From G963677915 sp963677915 (GTDB taxonomy: Bacteria > Bacillota > Clostridia > Lachnospirales > Vallitaleaceae), in contig CAXXGE010000002.1 in NCBI GenBank assembly GCA_963677915.2, forward strand, positions 1 to 30,306: a DNA stretch of 30,306 nucleotides, written 5' to 3'. The position numbers and the translations under genes are program-made. How positions within the stretch are numbered: position 1 is the first letter of the stretch; the number at the start of each line of letters is the position of its first letter. The notes under the pieces were generated by a model. It was not told the origin of the DNA. It made no database searches and saw only the letters and a program-made list of their open reading frames with translations. Of this stretch, positions 1 through 8,152 are shown piece by piece.

Positions 1-1
1 G

Positions 2-157
2 AAGTTCGACCAATCGGCACTTGTACGTATAATCGATATGGAAGCACTAGATACTGTTGTAACGGAATTCAAACTGAACGATGACTGGAATGCCTTTTTC
101 GAGAAGTTTGATATCCAGGTCATTCAAGCAAAGCAGAAAACACCATTGGAGGGATAA
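2..157 (+). CDS. 3' end of an unidentified gene (5' truncated by window)
   Basis: An open frame runs in from the left edge and stops with TAA at 155-157, two bases before the ATG of the next gene. The last 51 residues are visible and are mixed alpha/beta in character, with a hydrophobic strand (LVRIID) and an aromatic-rich stretch (WNAFFEKF) near the end. The size and spacing suggest a small enzyme or mutarotase-like alpha/beta-barrel protein that is co-transcribed with the ABC genes downstream. No diagnostic motif is visible, so I assign no function. The AGGG just before its stop probably serves as the ribosome binding site of the following lipoprotein gene. Confidence 0.6.
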   Translation, partial: KFDQSALVRIIDMEALDTVVTEFKLNDDWNAFFEKFDIQVIQAKQKTPLEG

Positions 158-159
158 CC

Positions 160-1200
160 ATGAGGAAAATTGTAGCAATGTTACTTGTATTCACAATGAT
201 TCTCGGAGTCGTTGGATGCGGAAGAAAAACGGATTCAAATGAAACGTCCACATCAACAAGCAGTGACACTTCCAGCAGTACAGAGAAAGACGATGAAATT
301 GTCATTGGGATGGTGCCAAAAGTCATCGGCACTTCATATTTCGAAGCGTGTGCTGCGGGTGCAGTTGAAAGTGCCCAATCTCTAGGTGTAACGATAGACT
401 ATAGAGGCCCTACTTCTGCGGATGCGGCAGCACAAGTGAACATCATACAGGATATGATATTCAAAAAGGTCGACATATTAGCGGTTTCTCCAATCGATTC
501 CAAGGCAGTAGAGCCAACATTAAAGCAAGCTCAGGAGGCAGGCATTCTTGTTGTAACCTATGATGCTGACGTTGATCCGTCTGCCAGAAGTGTATTTGTC
601 AACCAGGTTTCCGGAGAAGCTCTAGGAAGGCATTTAATGGACAATGTCGCTGAAGGGTTGGATGGAAAAGGCGAATTTGCTATCCTGACTGCATCCTTGA
701 CAGCCCAGAATCAGAATACGTGGATTGAGTGGATGAAGCTGCAGTTGGAAGAGGTTTATCCGGATATGATTCTGGCTGTTATCATACCGACAGAGGAGGA
801 CCAGCATCTGGCCTTTTCACAGACGCAGAATCTGATACACGCCTATCCGGAGATCAAGGGCATTGTTGCCTTGTCTACTATTTCTGAGCCAGGTGCTGCA
901 AGAGCAATTGAACAACTTGGATTGAGCGGGGAGATAAAACTTTACGGACTTGCACTTCCGAATGATATGCGCGGTTTTATAAAGAGCGGCGTTGCTGAAA
1001 GTGCTACTTTGTGGGATCCTGAAAGATTGGGAAAACTGGTTGTTGAGATTGCATACCGTCTTTACAATGGCGAAAGCTTGGAGGATGGCATGATGACGGA
1101 GACCTCCGGACAAGTTGAGTACGATGAGAATACCAGAACGGTCATTATGGGCCAACCGCTGGATTTCACTGTTGAAAATATAGATGATTATGATTTCTAA
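160..1200 (+). CDS. Sugar ABC transporter substrate-binding lipoprotein, RhaS/LsrB type
   Basis: This is the extracytoplasmic sugar receptor of a CUT2-type ABC transporter (periplasmic-binding-protein-4 fold). Residues 1-20 form a lipoprotein signal ending in VVGC, so Cys20 should be lipidated. A Ser/Thr-rich tether follows to about residue 43. The folded part starts at IVIGMVPK and has family features seen in LsrB and rhizobial RhaS: QNQNTWIEWM, a GLALPNDM segment and the C-terminal NIDDYDF ending. At 346 residues it is of normal length. The ATG at 160 is preceded by GGAGGG. It heads an operon with two permeases, a DeoR regulator and an ATPase. The substrate is uncertain: rhamnose or a related deoxy-sugar is likely from the context, but AI-2-like or other pentose/hexose ligands are possible. 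Its signal and linker resemble those of the second receptor at 9225. Confidence 0.85.
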   Translation: MRKIVAMLLVFTMILGVVGCGRKTDSNETSTSTSSDTSSSTEKDDEIVIGMVPKVIGTSYFEACAAGAVESAQSLGVTIDYRGPTSADAAAQVNIIQDMIFKKVDILAVSPIDSKAVEPTLKQAQEAGILVVTYDADVDPSARSVFVNQVSGEALGRHLMDNVAEGLDGKGEFAILTASLTAQNQNTWIEWMKLQLEEVYPDMILAVIIPTEEDQHLAFSQTQNLIHAYPEIKGIVALSTISEPGAARAIEQLGLSGEIKLYGLALPNDMRGFIKSGVAESATLWDPERLGKLVVEIAYRLYNGESLEDGMMTETSGQVEYDENTRTVIMGQPLDFTVENIDDYDF

Positions 1201-1218
1201 TGGAATGGAGCAAAGGGT

Positions 1219-2181
1219 ATGCGTGCAAGATTACTGAAAAGAGAGAGCTATATCATATTGCTGACATTGATTACATGGATTACAATTGCTGCGATGAACC
1301 GCAATTTTGCGGAGCCTGGTTATGTGCTGGATATCATCGGCAATAACAGTGTCTATTTCCTTTGCGCTTTGGGAGTGCTTCCGTTGATGATCATGGGAGG
1401 ATTCGATCTGTCAGTGAGCGGCATCATTCTTGGAACGAGTCTCGCAGTGACCCTTCTGCAAAGTTATATGATGTTGACTGGATTTGCTGTACTGATAATA
1501 TCTATAGTAATAGGTATGTTGCTTGGTGTGTTGAATGGCTATATCATCGGGAAGCTTAAGGTTTCTTCGGTTATCGTAACACTTGCTATGGCTTCCATTT
1601 ACCGTGGTGTGTCCAAATATTGGTTTCTTGTTCATGGAGAAACAACGGAACCGTTGCGTGGAATGGGCTTCTTTTCATCAACTTATGCAGGATTGGAAAT
1701 TAGGAATATCGTCATCATTATAGCGTCTATGATTGCATACATTTTAGTCCATTACGACAGGATGGGTAGAAGCATCTTTGCATTCGGCGGCAATCCGAAA
1801 CTTGCTGAACAGGCCGGATTCGATATGCTGAAGACGACGGTTTTTGTATATGGATTCAGTGGGGCATCGGCAGGATTGGCTGCTGCCATGCATATGCTTA
1901 TGATGGCCAACACCAGCATTGATGCCTATTCCGGTTTGGATTTCATTTTGATTATTATTGTCATCATCGGAGGCCTGAATATTCTGGGTGGATATGGTAC
2001 TGTTTTGGGAACTGTTTTTGCGGCAGGGTTTTATGTCATTTTGAAAAATGGTCTTATATTTACGCGTATTCCTGCTTTCTGGTATGACGTTGTCATAGGG
2101 TTGATTATTGTAAGCACTATCAGTTACGATATGGTCAAACGCAAGCTTAAACTCAGGAATTTCCGGAGGTTAGAGAGATGA
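1219..2181 (+). CDS. Sugar ABC transporter permease 1 (RbsC/LsrC family)
   Basis: An integral membrane permease of the branched-chain/ribose type (BPD_transp_2). It has 320 residues, is almost wholly hydrophobic and probably makes 8-10 membrane helices. The family motif is visible in the middle: a GVLNGYIIGKLKVSSVIVTLA stretch corresponding to the conserved N-G-x-x-x-x-x-L-x-x-x-x-I-x-T-L segment, followed by YRG. The EAA-like cytoplasmic loop appears as FAFGGNPKLAEQAG. The C-terminal GGLNILGGYGTVLGTVFAA is typical of the family. It starts at ATG 1219 with GGAG about 8 bases upstream and overlaps the next permease by four bases (ATGA), indicating translational coupling. With the second permease it should form the heterodimeric channel served by the ATPase at 3924. 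Confidence 0.87.
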   Translation: MRARLLKRESYIILLTLITWITIAAMNRNFAEPGYVLDIIGNNSVYFLCALGVLPLMIMGGFDLSVSGIILGTSLAVTLLQSYMMLTGFAVLIISIVIGMLLGVLNGYIIGKLKVSSVIVTLAMASIYRGVSKYWFLVHGETTEPLRGMGFFSSTYAGLEIRNIVIIIASMIAYILVHYDRMGRSIFAFGGNPKLAEQAGFDMLKTTVFVYGFSGASAGLAAAMHMLMMANTSIDAYSGLDFILIIIVIIGGLNILGGYGTVLGTVFAAGFYVILKNGLIFTRIPAFWYDVVIGLIIVSTISYDMVKRKLKLRNFRRLER

Positions 2182-3131
2182 AGATGAAGCTTAGATCATA
2201 CGAAATGAAATTGGTGATGCTTCTGTTGGCGATTGTCATTATTGGTGGGGGATTATACGGCTCTGAATTCTTGACAGTAACGACGCTAAAGGTGATAGCG
2301 AATCAGATTCCTGAGCTAGGTATGATTTCTCTGGCTATTATGGTCGTAATGACATCCTCGGGACTCAATGTCTCTGTCGTATCGATAACGGCTTTAGCGG
2401 GTATTGTTGGAGGAATTGTAATCGAAAGGAGCAGCGCGGGTACATTGTTGTCGACCTTGATATCGATTGTTGTGGTACTGTTGATCGGACTAGTGGCAGG
2501 TATCATAAACGGTATCGTGGTAGGATATTTGGAAGTGCCTGCCATCCTGGCTACTTTGGGGACGATGCTGCTATATCGGGGATTGGCTCTGAATTTGAGT
2601 GGAGGAGGATCAGTCTCAGGATTTGGAAGTATTTTCATTCGTATGGGTATGGATGATCTGCTGGGAATACCAATACCTTTAGTGATTTTCCTAGTGACAG
2701 TAGGTATTCTGTATTATCTGACAGCTAAAACTAACTTTGGCAATCAGCTGTATCAAATAGGCAAGAACAAGATTGCTGCCATGTATTCGGGAATCCCAAT
2801 AAACAGCCATGTCATGAAGGTATTTGTCGTTTCGGGTCTGGTATCGAGTGTGGCAGCAATCATTATGGCTGCCAGATACAATTCAATGCGTGCAGACTAT
2901 GGTTCGTCATATCTAATCAATGGAATCGTCGCTGTTAGTCTTGGCGGTGTAGAAATAAAAGGTGGAAAAGGAACGGTTATTGGTTTGTTGCTGTCGCTGC
3001 TTATCATAGGCGTATTTACAAGACTTATGTTTATTGCAGATGTTAACGCTTTTTTGATTGATGCGACTATGGGATTTGTGCTGCTAGTTAACGTGCTTAT
3101 TCAGCGTATAACCGCTCGAGGGGAGAGATAG
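2178..3131 (+). CDS. Sugar ABC transporter permease 2 (RbsC/LsrD family)
   Basis: The second membrane subunit of the same transporter, 317 residues and highly hydrophobic. The start codon ATG at 2178 overlaps the stop of permease 1, and GGAGG lies just upstream at 2165-2169. Family motifs include GIINGIVVGYLEVPAILATLG followed by YRG near the middle, a cytoplasmic loop YQIGKNKIAAMYSGI, and the late SLGGVEIKGGKGTVIG segment. The pairing of two non-identical permeases matches Lsr- and Rha-type importers. The next gene, a DeoR regulator, begins two bases after this stop, so the membrane and regulatory genes are certainly one transcription unit. Confidence 0.87.
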   Translation: MKMKLRSYEMKLVMLLLAIVIIGGGLYGSEFLTVTTLKVIANQIPELGMISLAIMVVMTSSGLNVSVVSITALAGIVGGIVIERSSAGTLLSTLISIVVVLLIGLVAGIINGIVVGYLEVPAILATLGTMLLYRGLALNLSGGGSVSGFGSIFIRMGMDDLLGIPIPLVIFLVTVGILYYLTAKTNFGNQLYQIGKNKIAAMYSGIPINSHVMKVFVVSGLVSSVAAIIMAARYNSMRADYGSSYLINGIVAVSLGGVEIKGGKGTVIGLLLSLLIIGVFTRLMFIADVNAFLIDATMGFVLLVNVLIQRITARGER

Positions 3132-3133
3132 AT

Positions 3134-3913
3134 ATGTTTGGAGTGGAAAGGCTGCAAGCCATAAGAGAATTGATATTGGTAAAGAAGTCGGTCGAAGTGG
3201 CCCAATTGAGCCAGGAGCTGAATGTCTCAGAGGTGACAATCAGGAGGGATCTTGATAAGCTCGAGAAGGAAGGACTAATCGTCAAGACATATGGTGGCGC
3301 TCTCCTGCTTGACGACGCTGCTGAAGGAGTGGACAAGCGTCCGATTGCCTTGACTGCAGAAAAGGAACTTGATACAGTATGTATGGAAGTTGCAAAGACG
3401 GCATCCAAGACAATCGTGCAGGGGGAAACTGTTTTTGTTGCCGGAAATCCATTTGGAGATGCTTTGGTCCGGAATTTAGGACATCTGGACGATGTCATAG
3501 TTGTCACGAACAACATCCATATAGCAGCATATGTCAGTGACAATACAAAGCACAAAGCGGTTATTGTTGGTGGCTTCATCAACAGCGAAACGGGAAATGT
3601 GACGGAATATGATCAGCTCAGGGATCTTCTGATTGAGAAGGCGTTTATATCTGCAGATGGTGTGGATTATCAGATTGGCTACACGCTGAATGAAAAGGAA
3701 GGCGTCGTTCTGTATAAAATACTGAAAGAAATTTCAAGAACCATAGTTGTTATGGCGGACAGCAGCATTTACGGCAAGAGGGGGCTTGTTAAAATGGCTT
3801 CACTGTCAGATATACACACTGTAGTTACGGATAAGTACTTGCCGGACGACTTCAAAACATTCTATTACGAGAACAATGTTGAGGTGCATTCGTCCATCAT
3901 TAGCAATAGTTAG
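3134..3913 (+). CDS. DeoR/GlpR-family transcriptional regulator
   Basis: A sugar-phosphate-responsive repressor of the DeoR family, 259 residues. The N-terminal winged helix-turn-helix occupies roughly residues 5-57 and shows the hallmark VAQLSQELNVSEVTIRRDLD recognition region followed by the wing and VKTYGGA. The C-terminal DeoRC sensor domain (NagB-like fold) is recognisable from FVAGNPFGDALVRNL, VVTNNIHIA, and the late SADGVDYQIGYT and VVMADSSIYGKRG segments. It starts at ATG 3134 after GGGGAGAG and sits between the permeases and the ATPase. DeoR-type repressors control rhamnose uptake in rhizobia (RhaR), so it may control the rhamnose transport genes here. The effector would then probably be a phosphorylated sugar intermediate; this is inference from family and context. 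Confidence 0.88.
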   Translation: MFGVERLQAIRELILVKKSVEVAQLSQELNVSEVTIRRDLDKLEKEGLIVKTYGGALLLDDAAEGVDKRPIALTAEKELDTVCMEVAKTASKTIVQGETVFVAGNPFGDALVRNLGHLDDVIVVTNNIHIAAYVSDNTKHKAVIVGGFINSETGNVTEYDQLRDLLIEKAFISADGVDYQIGYTLNEKEGVVLYKILKEISRTIVVMADSSIYGKRGLVKMASLSDIHTVVTDKYLPDDFKTFYYENNVEVHSSIISNS

Positions 3914-3923
3914 GGGTGTACCT

Positions 3924-5357
3924 ATGGGTGTAGCTGGGATCAAAATCAGGAATGTGAAAAAATCATATGAGGACAATATGGTTGTCAATGTAGATGAGTT
4001 GTTTCTGGAACCGGGAATGAGATACAGCTTGGTCGGCTCCAATGGATCTGGAAAAACAACATTAATGAATATTATTGTTGGAAATATCAATGCTGATGAA
4101 GGTGCTGTCTATTCGAATCAGTCAAAGGTCGAGATGGTGCACCATGAGGATGGACTCTTCCAGGAAATGAAAGTCTATGAGAATCTCTTCCTAAACAGGG
4201 AAAGTTACTACAATTTGGGTCGAAGGAGATATGTCAACTGGCATAAAACAAAACAAAGAGCCGAGGAGCTTCTAAAGAAATATGGGTTGAATGTCGATAT
4301 TCATAGCAAAATCAAGAGTTTAGATGGTGCAACCCAAAAACTTCTGGAAATAATTATTGCACTGTCAAAGGACCCTGACGTGCTTATTGTGGACGAACCA
4401 ATGACATACTTGGATGTAGAACAGATGAATTATGTTGGAGGTCTCCTTGAAAACTTCATGGGACAGAATAAAACAATTGTCTATATTACCCATCGTATAG
4501 ATAAGATTGCTAGAAATTCAAACAGGATCATTGTGATGCGGGATGGAAGAGTAGCCGATGTGATGGAAGGAACAGATGGTAGTTGGGCAGCATACAGAGA
4601 ATTCTCTGAAAAGGATGCCCATAAATATCCAAAACGACCTTTTGAGCCTGGAAATGTTTTCTTTGAAATCAGCAATCTAAAGACCGAGCATATTCAAGGA
4701 ATAGACTTTTTCCTTAGAGAAGGTGAAATTCTTGGAATTGTCGGACTTAAAGGCTCCTATAAAGAAGAGATAGGAAAAGCAATTTTCAGTGCTGTACCGC
4801 ATGAAGGCAAATTCATGCTCGACAAAAGGGTTGTCAAGCTTAAATCGACTGCGCAGGCGGTGGATAAAGGTATTTGCTATATTGGCGGCAAGCAGGAAGG
4901 TATATTCACGGAGGATACAATCTACAGCAATGTTGTGTCTGCCAACACCAGGAAAATCAGAAGGCTCAAGCATAGTGCCAGAAAGCTAATATCTAAATAT
5001 TATGTGGATATGCTGAATGTTAAAGGAGGTTCCCTTGAGAAGCCTGTTGAAGCATTGAGTGCTGGAAACAAACAGAAGGTCCTATTGGCAAAATGGTTAT
5101 TTAGCAACTCGAAGGTATTTATCTTCAACAAGCCGACATCCAATATTGATGCCTCGTCGAAAATCGATATCTACAATATTTTCAATGACCTTGTTGAAAG
5201 TGGTGCAGGAATCATCCTGATTTCTGATGACCTTGAAGAAGTTGCAGGTTTGAGTGATAGAATCATGGTGCTCAAGAACGGACGTATTCAGCAATGGCTT
5301 GAAGGGAAAGATAAGAGTGTGTACAAGATTATCGCCACGTTGCAGAACTGGGACTGA
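3924..5357 (+). CDS. Tandem sugar ABC transporter ATPase with a degenerate second nucleotide-binding domain
   Basis: An RbsA/XylG-type double ATPase, 477 residues from the ATG at 3924. I chose this start because AGGGGTG lies just upstream; the open frame could extend to 3876 but there it overlaps the regulator and has no site. The first domain is near-canonical, with Walker A GSNGSGKTT at residues 38-46, Walker B ending VDEP, and the H-loop in YITHR, although its signature reads LDGATQ. The second domain is eroded. Its P-loop reads GLKGSYKEE. Its signature is still good (LSAGNKQK). Its Walker B reads FIFNKP, replacing the usual Asp-Glu with Asn-Lys near residue 402. Such asymmetric sites are tolerated in this family, where only one site needs to hydrolyse ATP. 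It closes the first transporter operon before a terminator. Confidence 0.87.
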   Translation: MGVAGIKIRNVKKSYEDNMVVNVDELFLEPGMRYSLVGSNGSGKTTLMNIIVGNINADEGAVYSNQSKVEMVHHEDGLFQEMKVYENLFLNRESYYNLGRRRYVNWHKTKQRAEELLKKYGLNVDIHSKIKSLDGATQKLLEIIIALSKDPDVLIVDEPMTYLDVEQMNYVGGLLENFMGQNKTIVYITHRIDKIARNSNRIIVMRDGRVADVMEGTDGSWAAYREFSEKDAHKYPKRPFEPGNVFFEISNLKTEHIQGIDFFLREGEILGIVGLKGSYKEEIGKAIFSAVPHEGKFMLDKRVVKLKSTAQAVDKGICYIGGKQEGIFTEDTIYSNVVSANTRKIRRLKHSARKLISKYYVDMLNVKGGSLEKPVEALSAGNKQKVLLAKWLFSNSKVFIFNKPTSNIDASSKIDIYNIFNDLVESGAGIILISDDLEEVAGLSDRIMVLKNGRIQQWLEGKDKSVYKIIATLQNWD

Positions 5358-5383
5358 AATAAATATGTGTCAATAGTGAGCGG

Positions 5384-5430
5384 CAGCCGGTAGAAAGAAC
5401 CAAACCAAGTTCTTTCTGCTGGCTGTTTTT
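5384..5430 (+). terminator. Rho-independent terminator of the first ABC operon
   Basis: A 17-bp stem (5384-5400 with 5409-5425, including two wobble pairs) closes an 8-base loop and is followed directly by TTTTT at 5426-5430. It lies 26 bases after the ATPase stop codon and separates this operon from the promoter of the next. Confidence 0.92.
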
Positions 5431-5491
5431 ATTTGCATGAATGATCACAAAAAAAGAATGAGTGATAAGAAAAATCACAAAAATTCAAGAA

Positions 5492-5589
5492 AGAACAAAA
5501 AACTATTGACATAATATCAAAATGGTATTATGATAATTGTAGTGAAAGAACACAAATAATCATAATAGAACATAAAATATCTCAGAACA
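5492..5589 (+). promoter_or_regulatory. Four AGAACA repeats around the rhamnose transporter promoter
   Basis: The hexamer AGAACA occurs on the + strand at 5492-5497, 5547-5552, 5567-5572 and 5584-5589, bracketing the promoter at 5506-5534. The last three are spaced 20 and 17 bases apart in the probable untranslated leader. The region is A-rich, which raises the chance expectation. They could be operator half-sites for the DeoR-family or AraC-family regulator in this window, but no binding motif is proven. Confidence 0.35.
5506..5534 (+). promoter_or_regulatory. Sigma-A-type promoter of the RhaS-type ABC operon
   Basis: TTGACA at 5506-5511 is a perfect -35 box. After exactly 17 bases comes TATGAT at 5529-5534, a five-of-six -10 box. 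The predicted start near 5541 leaves a leader of about 95 bases before the ATPase ATG at 5637. The -35 box and its flank (CTATTGACA) match those of the aldolase/pdu promoter at 18903, which hints at shared control. Confidence 0.85.
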
Positions 5590-5636
5590 ATTCACAACCG
5601 TAATACAGATGCCGCGATGAAAGCAAGGGGAAAACT

Positions 5637-7133
5637 ATGAAAAGAACGATTTTGGAACTGAAGAACATTTCCAAGAATTTCGGAGGTGTTCAAGCGCTAA
5701 GAAATGTTTCCTTGGAGTTGAGAGAAGGTGAAGTGCATGCGCTGATGGGCGAAAATGGCGCTGGTAAATCAACAACAATCAAGATTATCACAGGGGTACA
5801 TCAACCAACTGAAGGTGAAATATTCATGGATGGCGAAAAACTGGTCGTCACTAATCCTAAAATAGGCGCAGAGCACGGTATTGCAGCCATTTACCAGCAT
5901 GTGACATCATTTCCGCATCTGACCGTTGCTGAAAACATCTTTATGAGCAGAGAACTTCTGAACAAATACAACATGTACGACTGGAAGAAGATGAACGAGG
6001 ACGCGCAGAAGCTGCTTGATGAATTGGGTGGCGATATTGATGCCAGAATGCAGATGGGTGACTTGAGTGTTGCCAAACAGCAGTTGGTCGAGATAGCCAA
6101 GGCACTTTCTGCAAATGCAAGAATATTGATTATGGATGAGCCTACAGCATCTCTTACCAAAGTTGAATGCGAAGATCTTTATAACATCGTTGACAAACTC
6201 AGGAATGACGGTGTTTCGATCATCCTCATATCCCATAAATTCGAAGATGTATATAGGCTGGCGGAAAGAGTCACAGTCTATAGGGATTCGCAATACATAG
6301 GCTCATGGGATATGGATGCCATTACCAGAGGCGAACTGATTAAAGCGATGGTTGGTCGCGAACTGACCCAAATGTATCCGGAAAAGACGGCTAAAATAAC
6401 AGAGGAAGCCTTCAGAGTCGTTAAGCTTTCGAAAACAGGATACTTTAAGGATGTCAGCTTCGATGTTCGAAAGGGAGAAATACTTGGATTGACAGGGTTG
6501 GTTGGTGCAGGACGTACTGAAGTGTGCCAAAGCATCATTGGAGCCATGAAACTTGACAGCGGTGAAGTTTATGTGAACAAGAAGAAGGTAAATAACAAGA
6601 ATCCATACGAGGCATACAAGAATGGTATCGGATATTTGCCAGAGGACAGGCATCTTCACGGATTGATTCTGGATATGGATATAATCAAGAATACAACATT
6701 GGTCAATCTGAATAAATTTTCGACTTTTGGATGGCTGGACAGCAAGAAGGAAGAAAGTGAAGCTGCAGAGATTGGTGGAAGGATGGAACTCAAGGCAGGA
6801 AGCCTGTATGATAATCCATCGACTCTGTCAGGTGGCAATCAGCAAAAGGTGGTTTTCGGAAAACTTCTAGTCAATGACTTGGATGTCATTATTCTTGACG
6901 AACCCACAAAGGGTGTTGATGTCGGTGCCAAATATGCAATCTACGAGATCATGAATGATTTAGCGGCAAAAGGTTATGCAATCGTCATGATTTCGTCTGA
7001 AATGCCGGAAGTGTTGGGCATGTCGGACAGGGTTGTTGTCTTCAGAGAAGGCAGGGTTTCGAGTGAATTCGATATCGAAGAATTGACACAGGAAATGATT
7101 CTTTCAGCCGCATTGCCAGACTACAACAAATAA
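5637..7133 (+). CDS. Rhamnose-type ABC transporter ATPase (RhaT/RbsA family)
   Basis: A canonical double ATPase of the carbohydrate uptake 2 family, 498 residues. The first domain has Walker A GENGAGKST at residues 38-46, signature LSVAKQQ and Walker B ILIMDEPTASL. The second has the family's usual altered P-loop GLVGAGRTE, a perfect signature LSGGNQQK and an intact Walker B VIILDEPTKGVD. This contrasts with the eroded second domain of its paralogue at 3924. It is the first gene after the promoter at 5506 and is followed by two permeases and the RhaS-like receptor, a full importer in the order ATPase-permease-permease-binding protein as in rhizobial rhaTPQS. Rhamnose is the likely substrate because the receptor is RhaS-like and rhaMBA lies directly downstream. 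Confidence 0.88.
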   Translation: MKRTILELKNISKNFGGVQALRNVSLELREGEVHALMGENGAGKSTTIKIITGVHQPTEGEIFMDGEKLVVTNPKIGAEHGIAAIYQHVTSFPHLTVAENIFMSRELLNKYNMYDWKKMNEDAQKLLDELGGDIDARMQMGDLSVAKQQLVEIAKALSANARILIMDEPTASLTKVECEDLYNIVDKLRNDGVSIILISHKFEDVYRLAERVTVYRDSQYIGSWDMDAITRGELIKAMVGRELTQMYPEKTAKITEEAFRVVKLSKTGYFKDVSFDVRKGEILGLTGLVGAGRTEVCQSIIGAMKLDSGEVYVNKKKVNNKNPYEAYKNGIGYLPEDRHLHGLILDMDIIKNTTLVNLNKFSTFGWLDSKKEESEAAEIGGRMELKAGSLYDNPSTLSGGNQQKVVFGKLLVNDLDVIILDEPTKGVDVGAKYAIYEIMNDLAAKGYAIVMISSEMPEVLGMSDRVVVFREGRVSSEFDIEELTQEMILSAALPDYNK

Positions 7134-7156
7134 AAAACCGATAGGAGATTGAATAT

Positions 7157-8140
7157 ATGAACTACATTAAGAGCATAGTAAAAAACCGATCGTTCGGTCT
7201 TGTCGTAGCCTGTGCGGTATTGATGCTCCTGGCATGGAGAATGACACCGCAGCTGCTTACTGGACCTGCTCTGAACGACATGTTGAGAAACAACGCAATT
7301 GCAGGGATTCTTGCAATCGGGATGCTGATGGTCCTGGTCACTAGGGGTATCGACCTTTCCATAGCAGCGACAATGGTTTTCAGCGGCCTTATCATCTCAA
7401 TGATTAATGCAGACCACCCTGATGTACCAATCTGGCTATTGGTCGTTCTGGCGGTTTTAATCGGAACTGTCATTGGCTTATACAACGGCCTGCTGGTCAG
7501 CAAACTTAAACTTCTGCCGATAATTGCAACATTAAGTACCCTGTATGTCATTCGCGGTTTGGCTTACATAATGAGTAAATCGAGGTGGATTGTTCCAGCG
7601 AACTATACTGATTCCTACAAAGCTTTTGCATCTGGAAAGGTCATTGGTATCAACAATTTGGTAGTAACTGCAGCAATCATGTTCGTTGTTTTTTTTGTCA
7701 TCCTGACATATCTGAAGTTCGGACGAAGAATCTATGCTATAGGATCCAGTCCAAAATCGGCTGAAATTTCTGGTATCAACAGTGATGTAGTCATCATAGC
7801 AGTCTATACGATTATGGGTGCTATCGCAGGACTTGCAGGATTCCTCTACACATCCAACTATGCGATTGCGCAAAGTACTATGGCTATGGGAATGGAACTT
7901 GATGTCATTGCCATCTGTATTCTGGGTGGCGTGAGTATAAGCGGTGGTACTGGCAAGATTTCCGGGATTATTGTGGCAACACTGCTGTTTGCGATTATCA
8001 GTTCCTTCCTAAGCATGCTGTCGGGACTCAGCATCTGGACAGATGCTATCAAAGGTGTACTGATTGTAGGTGCGGTGCTTCTGAATATCTATACATCCAG
8101 GATGTCAACCCAGCGTGCCCTTAAAGCCAGACACATATAA
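7157..8140 (+). CDS. Rhamnose-type ABC transporter permease (RhaP-like)
   Basis: A BPD_transp_2 permease of 327 residues with about ten hydrophobic segments. The conserved middle motif is IGLYNGLLVSKLKLLPIIATL followed by YVIRG. The cytoplasmic coupling loop reads YAIGSSPKSAEISGI, and the C-terminal part has ILGGVSISGGTGKISG. ATG at 7157 follows a GGAG (7144-7147) nine bases upstream. The gene lies 23 bases after the ATPase and 12 bases before the second permease. Its role is to form half of the membrane channel for the RhaS-like receptor at 9225; which permease corresponds to RhaP and which to RhaQ is assigned by order only. Confidence 0.87.
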   Translation: MNYIKSIVKNRSFGLVVACAVLMLLAWRMTPQLLTGPALNDMLRNNAIAGILAIGMLMVLVTRGIDLSIAATMVFSGLIISMINADHPDVPIWLLVVLAVLIGTVIGLYNGLLVSKLKLLPIIATLSTLYVIRGLAYIMSKSRWIVPANYTDSYKAFASGKVIGINNLVVTAAIMFVVFFVILTYLKFGRRIYAIGSSPKSAEISGINSDVVIIAVYTIMGAIAGLAGFLYTSNYAIAQSTMAMGMELDVIAICILGGVSISGGTGKISGIIVATLLFAIISSFLSMLSGLSIWTDAIKGVLIVGAVLLNIYTSRMSTQRALKARHI

Positions 8141-8152
8141 AGGAGAAAGCTG

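Noticed and set aside
3876..3923. Upstream extension of the first ATPase gene
   Set aside because: It overlaps the regulator's 3' end and lacks a ribosome binding site; ATG 3924 has AGGGGTG and fits the domain start.
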